Below are positions 48,615-61,500 of a stretch of DNA of 64,000 bases, in pieces. This DNA is from Phragmites australis (taxonomy: Eukaryota; Streptophyta; Magnoliopsida; Poales; Poaceae). The stretch spans positions 27,316,001-27,380,000 of the forward strand of contig NC_084930.1 of the NCBI RefSeq assembly GCF_958298935.1, in the 5' to 3' direction. Made by a program: the position numbers and the translations under genes. The notes beneath the pieces are model-generated. The model did no database searches, was not told the origin of the DNA, and saw only the letters and a program-made list of their open reading frames with translations. The stretch's first letter is position 1. Every line of letters begins with the position of its first letter.

Positions 48615-51600
48615 TGTATGATGGTATTTTACCACCTACGGTTGCAAACCCCCGTATACGCATACATACACATATACAATAAAAAAAGAAAAAAAAGGAG
48701 GCCCGCCCAGCCTTGGGCCGGCCTGGCCTTTCCACATCCTCCCGTCTTCACCAGGCCGGCCCGGCCCAATGCCCCGGCCTCCTTTTTTTTCTCCACCCTG
48801 CCACCTGCCCTAGGGCGCAGCCCCTTCTCCTTCTCCCCCTCGCTCTCTCTGCGCGCCGCCTTGCCCTCTCTGCACTGCCGCTTCTATCGGGCGCCCTCTC
48901 CTCACGCTCGCCGGCTCGGCTACGCCCGTGCTCGAGCCGCGCCCCTCTCCTCCCCACTTCTCCTCTCTCTTCTCCCCAGTTATCCTCTCTCCTCTCCCAA
49001 CTTCTCTCTCTCTCTCTCTCTCTCTGTCCCTAGGCCCTCGCGCGCACACCTTGGCTGCGCCGTGCTTGAGCCGCGCCACCACTCTTTCCGCGCGCCACCT
49101 TATCTCTTCCCCCTAACTGCCCGATCCGGATTCTCCGTGTGGGGAGCCCCTAGTCGCCGCTATATATCCCAGCTGGGGTGCCCGTGAAGAGGAGGAGGCC
49201 GGATCTGCGAGAGAGATAGAGAGAGAGAGAGAGGGAGGGAGGGAGAAGCTAGAGAGAAGAGGGAGAGGGAGAAATCCACTGTTTGCTGTCACCCTTTTGC
49301 CTCGTCGGAGAGCCCATGGCAGTCGCCAAAGGTGCCTGCTATGGTGGGTTCTCGATCTGAGTTTTCCCCTCCCCCTTCCTCCTCTCTAGTGATGTGATGG
49401 CCTGCCGGGTTTTGTGCCCGTGCCGTGCATTCTTCGTCACCGTGGCGATGGAGGTGGTTCGTTCGTGGTGCCCGGCCGGCCTCATGCCGCATCCGTGGGG
49501 GATAGTGGTGCTGTTTGATCTGATGGAATCCGGCTGTTTTGCTTGTGTTGTTCCGGCTGGCCTCCGTGCCATGGCCGCGAGGTGGTTCGTTGGTGGTGCC
49601 TGGCCGACCTCGTGCCGCGTCCGTGGGGGATAGTGGTGATGTTTGATCTGATGGAATCCGGCTGTTTTGCTTCTGTTGTTCCGGCTGGCCTCCATGCCAT
49701 GGCCGTGAGATGGTTTTGGTGGTGCCCGGTCGGCCTCGTGCCGCGTCCGTGGGGGATAGTGGTATTGTTTGATCTGATGGAATCCAGTTGTTTTGCTTGT
49801 GTTGTTCTTGCTGGCCTCCGTGCCATGGCCGCGAGATGGTCTTGGTGGCCGTGTGGGTTCTAATCCCCAGCCGAGTTTTGATACTAGTGATCTGGGTGCT
49901 GCTGGTTGGGTGTCAATGCCGCCATGTTACTGGCAGGGTGTCTGAGCGCCTTCACCCTTGTGTGCCCCCGAGTTGGGTTGATTCACTGTTTACTTGGCTA
50001 AACTACTTGTCTATTCATGTTGTGGCTGTGAGGTGGGTGAGTGTCGCTTTGGCCAGCCTTCGTGCCATGGTCATCGAAATGGATGCCGGCCGGCGCTCAT
50101 GATGTGGTCGTGGAGCGCGTGCCGCTGCTGTGCAGGCCGCCGTTGGTTCTTTCTGGTTGGGTTCTTCTTCGGCCGTGCACCCCTGTCGCTGTGCAATGCC
50201 GTTGAATTGTGCCTATGCATCCTTTGTTTTGACTAGCTTACGTGTTGTGCGTTAAAAGCTGGGTGGGTTGTGCCGCCGGTTGGTGAATCACACCGCCGAT
50301 TGGGAGAGCCGTGCCGCAATTGCGTGCAGTTAGTGCTTAGCTGATATGCGTATCTGTTACCTGAATGGTTGTTCTGATATTTGGGAGGGCACTTGACGTA
50401 TTGCCCCCTTGATTACTTGACGAGAGATGGTACTAATATGATGAGATGGCAGTTATACCTGATAATCTTGATTCCCTTTTATGAGATGATAATATAGCAA
50501 CAGGGTTATGCTCTTATGCGTATCAATGGCTTGGCTAGTAGATTGTTAGCTCGCTGTTTATGAGTTTGAGTATCCTGCTGAAAGATGGTTGGCTTCTGTA
50601 TTGTTGCCTTGTGGTTGTTAATGGTTACATTTCAGTTACTTGATATTGTGTCCATATGCTACCCCTACCCTGTTATATTCATAAGCATGGCCGGTCATTG
50701 GTATTTCTGTCCTCCTGATGAGGTGGTGGTGGTGTCACTTGGTTAGTTGTGGACCTGCTGTTATGGCCGTACTGTATGGGATCTATGATGTGAGATCTTG
50801 TTAAACTGAGGCCCCTTTATCACTGCTCTTTTTAGTAGTATGATGATTATGATACTAGAGGGCCAATGATGATCAATGAACTCGTTGTTTAAGAGTTTGG
50901 CATTGTGTCGTGGCCGATGACGTGCAGTGAGGCCCGACAGTGTGATGTCTTTGTGTCTTCTGGCCCGTTGCCTAACATGATGCTAATGCCTTTGTGGCTT
51001 GGTGCGTTAGTGATTACCCTTTGCCTGTGCGACTTTACCGCCTTCGTGGCTTGTTGCCTTTGTGGCTCGTTGCCTTTCGAATTCGACCGATGACAACGAT
51101 ATGGTTGCCTATGGGATGCTGCCGAGGTCAGGAGGTCGTAGATATGAGTCTAGACATTATGCAGTTTGCCAGGCTCCCGCTAGGTTGTAGCTGGTGAACT
51201 ACCGTGCGTCTAGACTTTCTCTCCTTCCATTCCTACATATTCTAAGGCTCTTTAGCCGATGATGACCTGGGATATATAAACAGTCCATAAAGCTCACGCT
51301 AGGCTGTTTGTCCCGTCTTTTGCTTTTATTTATTGTCTAACGCTCACTCTACTTTGTCTTTGATACGTGTGTCTACAGCCTTGCAGACTCGTAGACGGCC
51401 TAATGACGACCAGTGCAGCAGCTTAATCGGAGGTAGTCCTGGAAGCCAGATGTAATTAACCAGCGGCCTCACGAGGCCCCGGGAACCAGGACTCATGATC
51501 GCCAGGAAATTTAGTCAGATAGCGTGTGCGTTTGTACGTATGTGTGAACAAATTGTAATAGATGAAATTGTACTTTATGATTTTGGTAATGCATGAATAA

Positions 51601-51736
51601 AGTCATGTGTTTCAATTACATTTTGTCTTCTGTTTCTTTCGTATATGACAATATACTGGCATGCCCGCATATATTCAGAGTTATACAATGTACAACAATT
51701 CAAACACAAAACAGAGTGTTTCGAATCCGCGAAACA
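48615..51736 (+). repeat. Gypsy LTR1 (3.12 kb)
   Basis: Runs from TGTATGATGG to CCGCGAAACA. It contains a GC- and CT-rich part (48,700-49,030), a CT run (49,003-49,026), a GA run (49,209-49,240) and a three-copy tandem repeat (49,440-49,860). No coding function is inferred for its short frames. Confidence 0.85.
49440..49860. repeat. About 126-bp tandem repeat, three copies, within LTR1
   Basis: Units are marked by ccgtgggggatagtggt at about 49,492, 49,620 and 49,746 and by gatctgatggaatcc between them. This array falls in the part missing from LTR2. Confidence 0.85.
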
Positions 51737-51737
51737 A

Positions 51738-51757
51738 ATTGGCACGCCTGGTGGGAC
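51738..51757 (+). other. Primer-binding site of the Gypsy element
   Basis: attggcacgcctggtgggac directly after the end of LTR1, the form of primer site found in Tat-lineage and similar grass Gypsy elements. Sets plus-strand orientation. Confidence 0.75.
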
Positions 51758-51939
51758 CTGGTTCTCCTCCCATCTTTGCTGCGCTGCGCTTGTCGTAAGA
51801 TAATCTCTCCAGTCTGCAAGAGCTACTTGCAAAAGAAATCATCAGGAAAACACTAACCAAGAGACGCTGTGATGCAGGTGGATTCGTCCCTGCCCACGAC
51901 TCGTTTCCCACTATCCTACAGTTCGGGACACTCCCACTG

Positions 51940-54872
51940 GTGGTCATCATTCAACATGAGGGTGCCATCTACTCCAAGATGACGAAGGAGCCAGCTCAGG
52001 CTCTCACAACAAATAGGGCTGAGAAGAGGGCCTTTTCACAAGTCAAAGAGGAGTGCCACGGTGTCATTGCTGAGGACAAAGCCATGCTGGAGGGCTCTCC
52101 CCTTACCGAAAAAACAGAAGCTGAGTTGGTCGTGGCACTAGGTGCGGTTTGTGAGAGCTTGCATCGAAGCGTGACCCTTGCTCATTCAGATAGGAGACCA
52201 CACGCACGCCGGAACTGCCGGCGAAGGATCACTAAAGCCCAGGGACTCCGATAGCAGATTGCCTCTCGTCTCACGCCAACTTACATTACAAAACAAGAAG
52301 TCGCTGTGAGTAAGGCCATTCCCCGCGCATGGTCTCACCATGTGTCGCAAGCTAGGCTCCCCGCGCGGGAAGCCATAGTAGAGGAGTTTTTGTCTCAGCG
52401 CCTCGGAAGGAGGCGTAGGCTCTACAACCCCAGTCTTTCTGGCCCTCAGCATTGGGTGCCTTGCTTCCACGTCAGTACGATGTCCGACCCATCTTCAGCT
52501 AAAGACACAAACCAGTTCGCCGCACTTCCAAGCGAAGTACCGGCACCTCGCCCAGATGAGCTGTAGAGGCAGCTATAGCAGCTTAGAGACCAAATGAATG
52601 GTCTTGAGAGATAGCTTCGCAGCGCTGCTGCAACAGAGACTCCACGGAATGGGGGCAATTCCCGTCATGCAAACCGTCAGGAGCAACAAGACAGACATGC
52701 CGAAGCTGCTCGACTAAGGGGCCCTCCACCTTCGTCCTATCGATCACGCCAAATGCGTCCACCTACTAGGTGGGATCCAGCATCACGTTATCAAGAATAT
52801 GCGAGAAGGCCTTTTGGGCGCGACCAGAGATCCCCCTGCGAGGTGGCTTCTTCCAGTCGTGAGGCCCCGAGGCGCGAGGCTCCTGCGCGACTGGCGCGTC
52901 AGCCCGCTTCACCTAACAGATACCCGGCGACGTTTTCTCTTAATGAGAATCAGTGAAGGCACGAGCGAAGGAAGAGGAACCACCAAGCATGGTTTCGAGA
53001 GTTGCAAGACCTTGTGCTACATCACGTTCAGGTCCGTGTCCGAGCGGATGGTCAAGTCCACCCAGAAGATGGAAGAGTGAGTGTTCGGGTAACACCGAAC
53101 CTTGAACAAGATCCTAGGTACAATTTCCTGCTGGAATGCCTGGCACCAAGGCCACGCCAGATATAGGACACCTGCACAGCCCCTGTTACACCAGGGCCTG
53201 CCGCGCAGCGTCAGAGGGTCGAGACACCTCAACCTTCATCCACGATTGATATAAAGGAAAGTGAAAAGCGAATAACAGAGGGCAAATCTGAGACTGCCCC
53301 CAAACAAGTGGCTTCACCACCTATCATAGATGTACGACAGCAGCCTGTAGAACCAGGCTCAGACGCGTCGACAAACTACAACACTACGTCCGAAGGATCA
53401 AAGAAGTCCAATGATGTAGAAGTCATGATGTGCGGCACAATCGGGGTATTGAGCCACGAAGGGTCGGATTCTGACTGGGAGCCTCTTCCCATCACGCACA
53501 AGCTAGAGTACTCCTCTGATCAAGAGATTGTGCCAAATCCCAAGGCATGGTTCAGCAGATCCTCGCAACTCGTTGCAAAGTTACAGAAGGAGGCCATAAT
53601 TGCCCCTTGCTTTTCGGTATCTGGAAGATGCAAGTCACTTGACGGGGGGTCATCTCCGTGTGATCACCGCAACACTTACAGGAGCATTCCATCACACTTG
53701 CCACACGATAAGGGGCAGTTACACACGGTGGCTACACGTTATGGCCCCGACACACGCTTGAAGATAACTGCTCGACAAAGAATAGAGAGTAGCCCCGACA
53801 CGTCCGAGGATGAGGGACAGTATAGCCCGGGGGCTCATACAGTGGACTCTCTTGAAACCCGCTCTCAGTCGCCGCATTATTCCCAGCTAGCACATTCCGC
53901 TTTGTCTAGGGATGAAGGAGAGTTAGAAGGCAACAACATTGCGTCTTATTATTGCGTTAGTTCTCTGCTTCCTTGATGGGATCCGCCTTCCATTGGTATA
54001 GTCGTTTACCTACAGGTTCAGTACCTAGTTGGGTTGCCATGAAGGAGCTCTTCAAATCACACTTTATCACCATGAGGAAAGACATCTCGATTCTAGAGTT
54101 GTCTCAAATAAGGCAATGGCGGGACGAGAGAATTGAAGATTACATTGTCCGCTTCAGAAACAACTATATCCGACTTGCAAGAGAGATGCATCCAGAAGAA
54201 GCTGTGCAGATGTGCATCCACGACATGTTGCAACATTGGTTGGTCGGCGTGTCAAGGCGTGACCCCAAGACGTTTAGCTCGCTTGGTGATACTGTTGCAG
54301 CCACCAAGTTGGAGTTCAAAAAGGTACCCCATATCATGGAGATGTACAAGAACGTTGGCTCGGTCGATAACACTCGGCGATTCGGGTCGTCAAGCAAGCC
54401 GACAGGGAATGGCAACAAAGGGAAGGCACCCGTTGAGTCAAATGCTATAAGTACCGTTCTAGTCTTCGGTCTAAAAAATGAGGGGCCAAGACCAGTGGTA
54501 CGTCCTAATGTCCGGGAGATGTTAAATAAATAATATATCTTCCGACGGAACCTCATCAAGAGCCTCTTTGAACAAATGAACGAGCAAAAGCTTGTGAATT
54601 TACCTACTCCGGCAAGACCCGAGCAGGTCGTCATGATTGAAAATCCTTTGTATTGCCCATACTATCGGTATGTAGGGCATATCATTGAGGATTGCATCGC
54701 TTTCAAAGAATGGTTACAAAGAGCAGTCGATGAGAAGAGATTGGCCCTCAAACCTGAAGCAATGAACCCTGATTATCGTGCTGCTAACATGGTGACGATG
54801 AAGCATGATGGGTCATCATCCTTCCATATAAATGAAGAAGAAGAGTATTGGGTGCCATTCATCCAAGTATAA
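51940..54872 (+). pseudogene. Gypsy gag, broken into several frames
   Basis: Open stretches at 51,940-52,254, 53,308-53,976, 53,973-54,533 and 54,576-54,872 belong to one gag. The third holds the Retrotrans_gag core (GSAFHWYSRLPTGSVPSW, LSQIRQWRDERIEDYIVRF). The fourth has a degenerate knuckle ([14 protein letters not shown]). Between them are stops and frameshifts. Gag would form the virus-like particle; this copy cannot give a full-length product. Confidence 0.8.
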
Positions 54873-55498
54873 GATCAGTTCGAAAGGCTTCAGCTCACTC
54901 CCGTCACTCATCATGTGAAGGGGCCACAGTGGCAGCAGGTACCGCAAAGGCGCCTCCAAGAGTTCGACGATCAAGCTATCAAGTTAATCCTCCTCCAGCG
55001 CCTGTACTAATTGCACGATGTCATCCAAGTCAATGACGTATGCCTCCCCGATTCATTCCCGAGTCGGAGGGAGATGAGTCTTTCCCATGGAGAATCACCA
55101 TGTTGCCTACACTAGGTCAATTCTTCCCTGAGACCTGGGGGCAGCCTTCGACGTCAAATGAAGAGTAGTCTCTTGATGCTATTCCATCATCCAAGGTGGC
55201 ACCATGCAATGCTATCACCGCGAGTGAAGACGAGGAGGACTCGAACCCGGGAGTCGCTATGACTCCTGAAGAGCATGAGGCTCTTGAAGCAGTAAGCTGC
55301 ATCCGCTGAGGAGGGTGACATGGAAGAAGTACATATGAACTTCCCAAACCAGTAAAGCTCCAACGTGAAAAGCTCTGCAAAGCAGACGCAACAAAAAGTT
55401 CCGGGTGATAATCGATGGCTGTTGCATTCATTCAAGTTGATGAACACCAAATTGAGCCATGCTCGTTTCTCACATCAGTCAACTTGGTGGGGGGCATT

Positions 55499-57103
55499 TG
55501 TATGATGGTATTTTGCCACGTACGGTTGCAAACCCCTGTATACGCATACATACACATATACAATAAAAAAAGAAAAACAAGAAAGAAAAAAGGAGGCACG
55601 TCCAGCCTTGGGCCGGCCTAGCCTTTCCACCTCCTCCCGTCTCCACCAGGCCGGCCCGGCCCACGCACCGACCTCCTTTTTTTTCTCCACCCCGCTGCCT
55701 GCCCTAGGGCGCAGCCCCCTTCTCCTTCTCCCCCTCGCTCTCTCTGCGCGCCGCCTTGCTCTCTCTGCACCACCGCTTCTCTTGGGTGCCCTCTCCTCGT
55801 GCTCATCGGCTCGGCTGCTCCCACACCCGAGTCGCGCCCCTCTCCTCCCCACTTCTCCTCTCTCTTCTCCCTAGTTCTCCTCTCTCCTCTCCCCGCTTCT
55901 CTCTCTCTCTCTCTCTGTCCCCAGGCCAAGGCAAGGGTATCCTGCTGAAAGATGGTTGGCTTCTGTATTGTCGCCTTGTGGTTGTTAATGGTTACATTTC
56001 AGTTACTTGATATTGTGTCCATGTGCTACCCCTACCCTGTTATATTCATAAGCATGGCCGGTCATTGGTATTTCTGTCCTCCTGATGAGGTGGTGGTGGT
56101 GTCACTTGGTTAATTGTGGACCTGCTGTTATGGCCGTACTGTATGGGATCTGTGATGTGAGATCTTGTTAAACTGAGGCCCCTTTATCACTGCTCTTTTT
56201 AGTAGTATGATGATTATGATAGTAGAGGGCCAATGATGATCAATGAACTCGTTGTTTAAGAGTTTGGCATTGTGTCGTGGCCGATGACGTGTAGTGAGGC
56301 CCGACAGTGTGATGTCTTTGTGTCTTCTGGCCCGTTGCCTAACGTGATGCTAATGCCTTTGTGGCTTGGTGCGTTAGTGATTACCCTTTGCCTGTGCGAC
56401 TTTACCGCCTTCGTGGCTTGTTGCCTTTGTGGCTCGTTGCCTTTCGAATTCGACCGATGACAACGATATGGTTGCCTATGGGATGCTGCCGAGGTCAGGA
56501 GGTCGTAGATAGGAGTCTAGACATTATGCAGTTTGTCGGGCTCCCGCTAGGTTGTAGCTGGTGAACTGCCGTGCGTCTAGACTTTCTCTCCTTCCATTCC
56601 TACATATTCTGAGGCTCTTTAGCCGATGATGACCTGGGATATATAAACAGTCCATAAAGCTCACGCTAGGCTGTTTGTCCCGTCTTTTGCTTTTATTTAT
56701 TGTCTAACGCTCACTCTACTTTGTCTTTGATACGTGTGTCTACAGCCTTGCAGACTCGTAGACGGCCTAATGACGACCAGTGCAGCAGCTTAATCGGAGG
56801 TAGTCCTGGAAGCCAGATGTAATTAACCAGCGGCCTCACGAGGCCCCGGGAACCAGGACTCATGATCGCCAGGAAATTTAGTCAGATAGCGTGTGCGTTT
56901 GTACGTATGTGTGAACAAATTGTAATAGATGAACCTGTACTTTATGATTTTGGTAATGAATGAATAAAGTCACGTGTTTCAATTACATTTTGTCTTCCGT
57001 TTCTTTCGTATATGATAGGATACTGGCACGCCCGCATATATTCAGAGTTATACTATGTACAGCAATTCAAACACAAAACGGAGTGTTTCGAATCCGCGAA
57101 ACA
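55499..57103 (+). repeat. Gypsy LTR2, internally deleted (1.6 kb)
   Basis: Same ends as LTR1, but about 1.52 kb of it (roughly 49,036-50,565 in LTR1) is missing and replaced by a few bases (aaggcaagg). On both sides of the gap identity with LTR1 is high. The flanking sequence starts gacatcaag. Confidence 0.85.
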
Positions 57104-57429
57104 GACATCAAGAAGATGACTCCATGTCAAGTGATTTGCAAGATCACCGCCCATGAGATGATAATGAATATGGGGGTGGAAGCTTCTTACTCATCTGACA
57201 CAAAGGATCTTGTCACCATGTGCTCCCACCCACCCCTGCCAATGCTCCCGCTCGCACCCACCACTGCTCACATCGCCACGTGCTCCTATGCGCGGGGATC
57301 CATCGTGTTTCTGGTCTCCGCTGGCTTCAGGGCCAGGGCTGGGTTTTCACCCATTAGGCATTTTAGGTTTTTTATTTGGGTTTTGGGTCAGGTGTGTTCT
57401 TGAAGCACCCGGTCCCGACCCGCCCTGTT
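57104..57429. other. Unassigned sequence right of LTR2
   Basis: An open plus-strand frame extends from LTR2 into this segment to 57,403 but is not recognised. The middle is C-rich (57,215-57,290). May be a host or TE fragment. Confidence 0.3.
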
Positions 57430-57790
57430 GTCAGGCCTACGTGAGTGGAAAGTTACTCAGAAAAGGGACAAGAACAATTACGAGCGGATGATATCAATCT
57501 ACTCGAGGAGTACCATGATCGAGCATCCATACGAGCAACTAAGTATCAACAAGTGTTGCGTAGATATCATAGTTAGAAAATCTAGCCCAGGAAACTCATT
57601 GTTTGGGACCTTGTTCTTCAACAGGTGCAAAAACAGGATATGCACCATGAGGTATCACCTAAGTCGGAAGGACCCTACATAGCAGTTGAAGTCACTCAAC
57701 TTGGATTAGTACGACTATCGACTCCAAACATGAAGAACTCAAAAACTCATGGATCATCGATCAACTCCGACGGTTTGATTCATATATAAG
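57430..57790 (+). pseudogene. Gypsy integrase C-terminal remnant
   Basis: Across frames the plus strand resembles the end of a Gypsy pol: a Tyr/Arg-rich stretch like the segment before the integrase tail, then SPKSEGPYI and a closing block like the usual NSWNIDQLRRFY end. Frameshifts and a stop break it. It is the only pol trace recognised in the window. Confidence 0.5.
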
Positions 57791-57856
57791 GTAAGTCGAT
57801 TACATTTTGATCAGACTGATTGTCCTATTACATAAGTCTTTTTCTAACCTATGTGG

Positions 57857-58048
57857 CTAGCGCAAAGTGATAGAAATGATTTGCCTAACTCTTGTAAATA
57901 GTGAAGGCTGAGTCCACAGGAAATCTGAGAAATCATCTCGGCGCCCGGTCCCACCTCCTCCTTGAGGGGCCGTGTTGCGCACGAGAGCCTTGAGGAGCGC
58001 CGTCTGAGCTTGGTGATTTTGCTCGATTTGCATTAGAACATCCGCCAT
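57857..58048 (-). pseudogene. Gypsy gag N-terminal fragment
   Basis: Starts at an ATG (MADVLMQIEQNHQAQTALLK) and has the pattern of Gypsy gag beginnings: Gln-rich helix, Gly-rich linker (GGGGTG), then a DFLWTQPSLFT block like the usual FLRTQPPVF. It stops after 63 codons and the rest of the element is missing. It lies 488 bp inside the primer site of the LTR at 58,536-61,593, as expected for the gag start. Confidence 0.65.
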
Positions 58049-58523
58049 GCTCGGCCGTGGAGGTGGCAGAGGGTTGTTCTAATTAGAACCCTCGGGAAGA
58101 TCTCCTAAACTGCCACGGGTTCTCATCCTGTTGTGGCGATGAGAAGAAAGAGATGTGAAAGGTTAAATTCTAACATAGGTGAAAGATCAAACTCTAACTA
58201 ATGCTACCTTGCTACGTCGGACCTCACTTATTTGGATCTATATACTACATAATGATGAAAATGTATGTTCAAAGCCATGGTGCAAAATGAACAATAGAAT
58301 ATGGAAATATGCTCGACCCTTAACTATATGTTTCTTTCTCGAGCACTTGTCTCCGCAACAAACATCAAAACTCACAAGCAGTTATACTTAGGGGCATAAT
58401 ATTGCACTTTCATACATATTGATCATGAAGAGGCATAAACAAAACTTAGTGAGTTGTTTAGGTGAAGTTGACCACTTACTAAACAACATTCTAAATTATG
58501 TTTAGGCTACTTAATTAAACCAA

Positions 58524-58535
58524 GCTCTGATATCA
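58524..58535 (-). other. Primer-binding site of the minus-strand Gypsy element
   Basis: Minus-strand TGATATCAGAGC, one base from the initiator-Met tRNA complement TGGTATCAGAGC, immediately inside the LTR end. Shows that the LTR to its right is a 5' LTR. Confidence 0.8.
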
Positions 58536-61500
58536 TGTTGTGGGGAACCATTCAAACAATATTTGAATTAATTATTAAGTCGATCATTTACTTAATCATG
58601 ACTTCAACGATTAACCCGAATACCGCTCCGGTAGTCCCGACACGTGTTTTGTGCCCAAGATCGGGACATATGCCTTCCAACATGATACATCACAACATAG
58701 CTTAATAAAAAGCGAGTAATTAACATTATATTACAAGTTCTTTAAACAAGCAACGATTTCCAACAATTTACAGCAAAAAGGAAATAACAACTACGCAGCG
58801 GAAGAAACCTATACAATAAAAGAGAGAGAGCGGTGTCACATACCCTTATGCACCGCCCCAAAAGCACGACCTCCTACAGTAGGATGAACTACTTTTGCCC
58901 ACCACTCTGATCGGTAGGCACGAAGTAGCCAAAGACAACATCTTTCTCAGCAGCAGCAATACCTGCATCAACTTAAGGGCAACACCCTGAATACGAATGT
59001 ACTCGCAAGACTTACACAATATAGGTATATAATATTCTAACTCCAAGGATTATGCATTGAGCTGTTAGCAAGGACATGTCATAAGGTTAAGTAAAACATA
59101 TGCGGTAGGCAACCTAGACATATATGTGTGAGCACATATACTTAACCAAACATGCCATTCTACCCTGCAATAACCAACTGAACATAAATGAAACTGCAAC
59201 ATAAATGTAACATACGTACTTGAACATATAATAAAACTGAACCAACTCATCCATCACCATAATAACCGAACCATCAACCACATATCCGAACCATCAACCA
59301 CATACGAGATCTCTACAACCGGGTGCACATGAAACAATAGCATGCTCATGACCGAGAGTGCGATAGTTCAAACTGTTTATACACCCTGCAGGGGATACTC
59401 CTAGACCCACACGATACGAGGACCATACGGCTTGTGCCACCCGCTAAAGTGCACACAAGGGGTACTCGTGACAACTTTTCCCAACCAGTCCTAACCGTGT
59501 GGATCATGCATCGCTCGACATGGCGGTACTAGAACTACTCTCAGAGCAAACTAGTACCACTTACAAACCCGCCCGCTCACACCGTCGATGTTCAGGCCCA
59601 CAAAGCCACAGCTGTGAAGGTATTCGGCTCGCCTTACCATTAGATAGGCATGTGGTGAGTAAGGTAAGTGCTAATGCCAACTACCCAACGATCGGCCTTA
59701 AACGATACAAGCAATCTACGGTGCCCGGGTTCCTCTCCCGAACTGCTCCCAAGACTTTCCTTCAAGGCAGACGTCACCCCTAACACCGCCCACATCTCGT
59801 CTCATACTCACCACTCATCCAACCAACATCAACATAACCATATACGTGAACAAGTAGTAATCCCTAAGCTCGCGAACAACGGTCGAACCATTGCTCGTCT
59901 TCTACCGAGGACCTATGCCTTGCTAAGCATTTCAATCAACTCTTAGACATTTACCATGTTACCAAGGCTACAAGGATACAAATGAACAATTCAAGGTAGG
60001 GATTATGCAATCAACATAGGTTCGACCCATAAAAACCCGACATCGACTCCCTATACATGCAAACCTATACATAAGCATAGTTTATCAATATTTAGATTTC
60101 ATTCAATTCGACAAAGGTGCAATATGATGGATGCTTGCCTGGCTGCTCAGGTGGCTGCCTAAAGTTACCCACGCAACACTCGCAGAAATACGGAAGATTG
60201 GAGTCGTCTTCGACCACGGTCGCCTCCCACTCTGGCTCCTTATTCGCTAAACAAGAACGCATGCAATGATAATCATGAATGAATGCAACAAGGAGTGCCA
60301 CAATGCTCAACAACATGCTAGAAGTATAAGATATGCAAAACGATGCAATACTAAACGATCTAAACAAAATCTGGAAAATAACAGCCATCCGGAGTATCAG
60401 GGTTGGTTCGAAGTATCCGGTTTCAGACCCTCTGGGTGAACCTCCAGAAGAGGCGCTCGGTTACTGCCTTTTGCTTATCTGACTAGGAGTATCCGGGTGA
60501 ATCCGGCATATCTGGGTTCCGGAGCCTCCGGGCCATCCTCCGGTGAAGGCTCTCGGTTAGCCACTATTCTAACTTAACCTGGAACCTCCAGGTTGATCCG
60601 GACTATCCGGGATGTGTCGGACACTCCGGGTGAGGCTCCGGGAGAGGCTCTCAATTATTTGTTAACGCAGCTACCCGGAGTCTCCGGGCTTACCCGGATT
60701 ATCCGGGTGATACAGGCTTGGGTTCTTCCACAACTTTTTCCCTCGGTGATTCGACTCACTTTACAAATCCGTACTACACAAACGTGTATATGCCCTATCC
60801 AAAGGATTCTAAACCCCATCTTGCATTCTAAACCCTAACCAATATTGAACATAATTCCAGACGATTTCTGTTGAACCCGGAGTATCCGGGTGAGGCTAGA
60901 ATAACTGGGTCAGCCTAGAAAACTGCTCTCGAGTGGATTTTTTGTCAATTCGAGTTGCGATCTTTTCTAATCCTAAAGACAACATGTTAGGGGTAGTCCA
61001 AGGGTCCTGAAACTTACTCATCAACTAGCAACACGACTCTAGAGCTCATATTTTCCCAAAACACCATTTTTCTCCAAAAAGCTCAAGAACGCCAAGAACT
61101 TCAAGAACTAATCGAATCTTCCACGAAAATGAAAATGAGCTGGATAGATGAGCAGCTCATCAGCTAGAGATAGATGAGCAGCTCATCAGCTAGAGAATAC
61201 AATGGTACCACATGCATACCTTGGCCTTGCTCCTAAAGAGAGAAATCCAATGGAGAGTGAGAGAGCTAGAGAGGGGAGTGAGAGGGAGGGGGTGAGCTGC
61301 AGCTGCAGTTGCAAGGTGGAGGCGTGGGGAGTGAGGAAGGAGAGAGAGAGTAGGAGGGGGAGCCCACTTAAGTGGTTGGGTGGTTGACCCACATGTGGGG
61401 CCCACGTTTTAGAGAAAAGGGTTCGTTTTGACTGCGAATTTCATTCTTTTTCCTCTCGGATTTCTTTTCTCTTATCCAATTGACTTTTAATGAAGTGCAT

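Larger units (their letters stand above)
48482..57103 (+). mobile_element. Tat-like Gypsy retrotransposon, gag only, with a preceding tandem remnant
   Basis: LTR1 (48,615-51,736) and LTR2 (55,499-57,103) flank 3.76 kb holding gag pieces but no recognisable protease, RT or integrase. A TTGGCACGCCTGG primer site follows LTR1. LTR1 is itself preceded (48,482-48,614) by the same internal tail and G-rich polypurine tract that precede LTR2. The array is therefore tail-LTR-internal-LTR and probably arose by recombination between copies. The element depends on others for movement and its gag is broken. Confidence 0.8.

Noticed and set aside
48525..49187. 220-codon frame rich in Ser, Leu and Pro
   Set aside because: Falls in LTR1 over CT-rich low-complexity sequence and crosses the LTR boundary, so it is not a gene.
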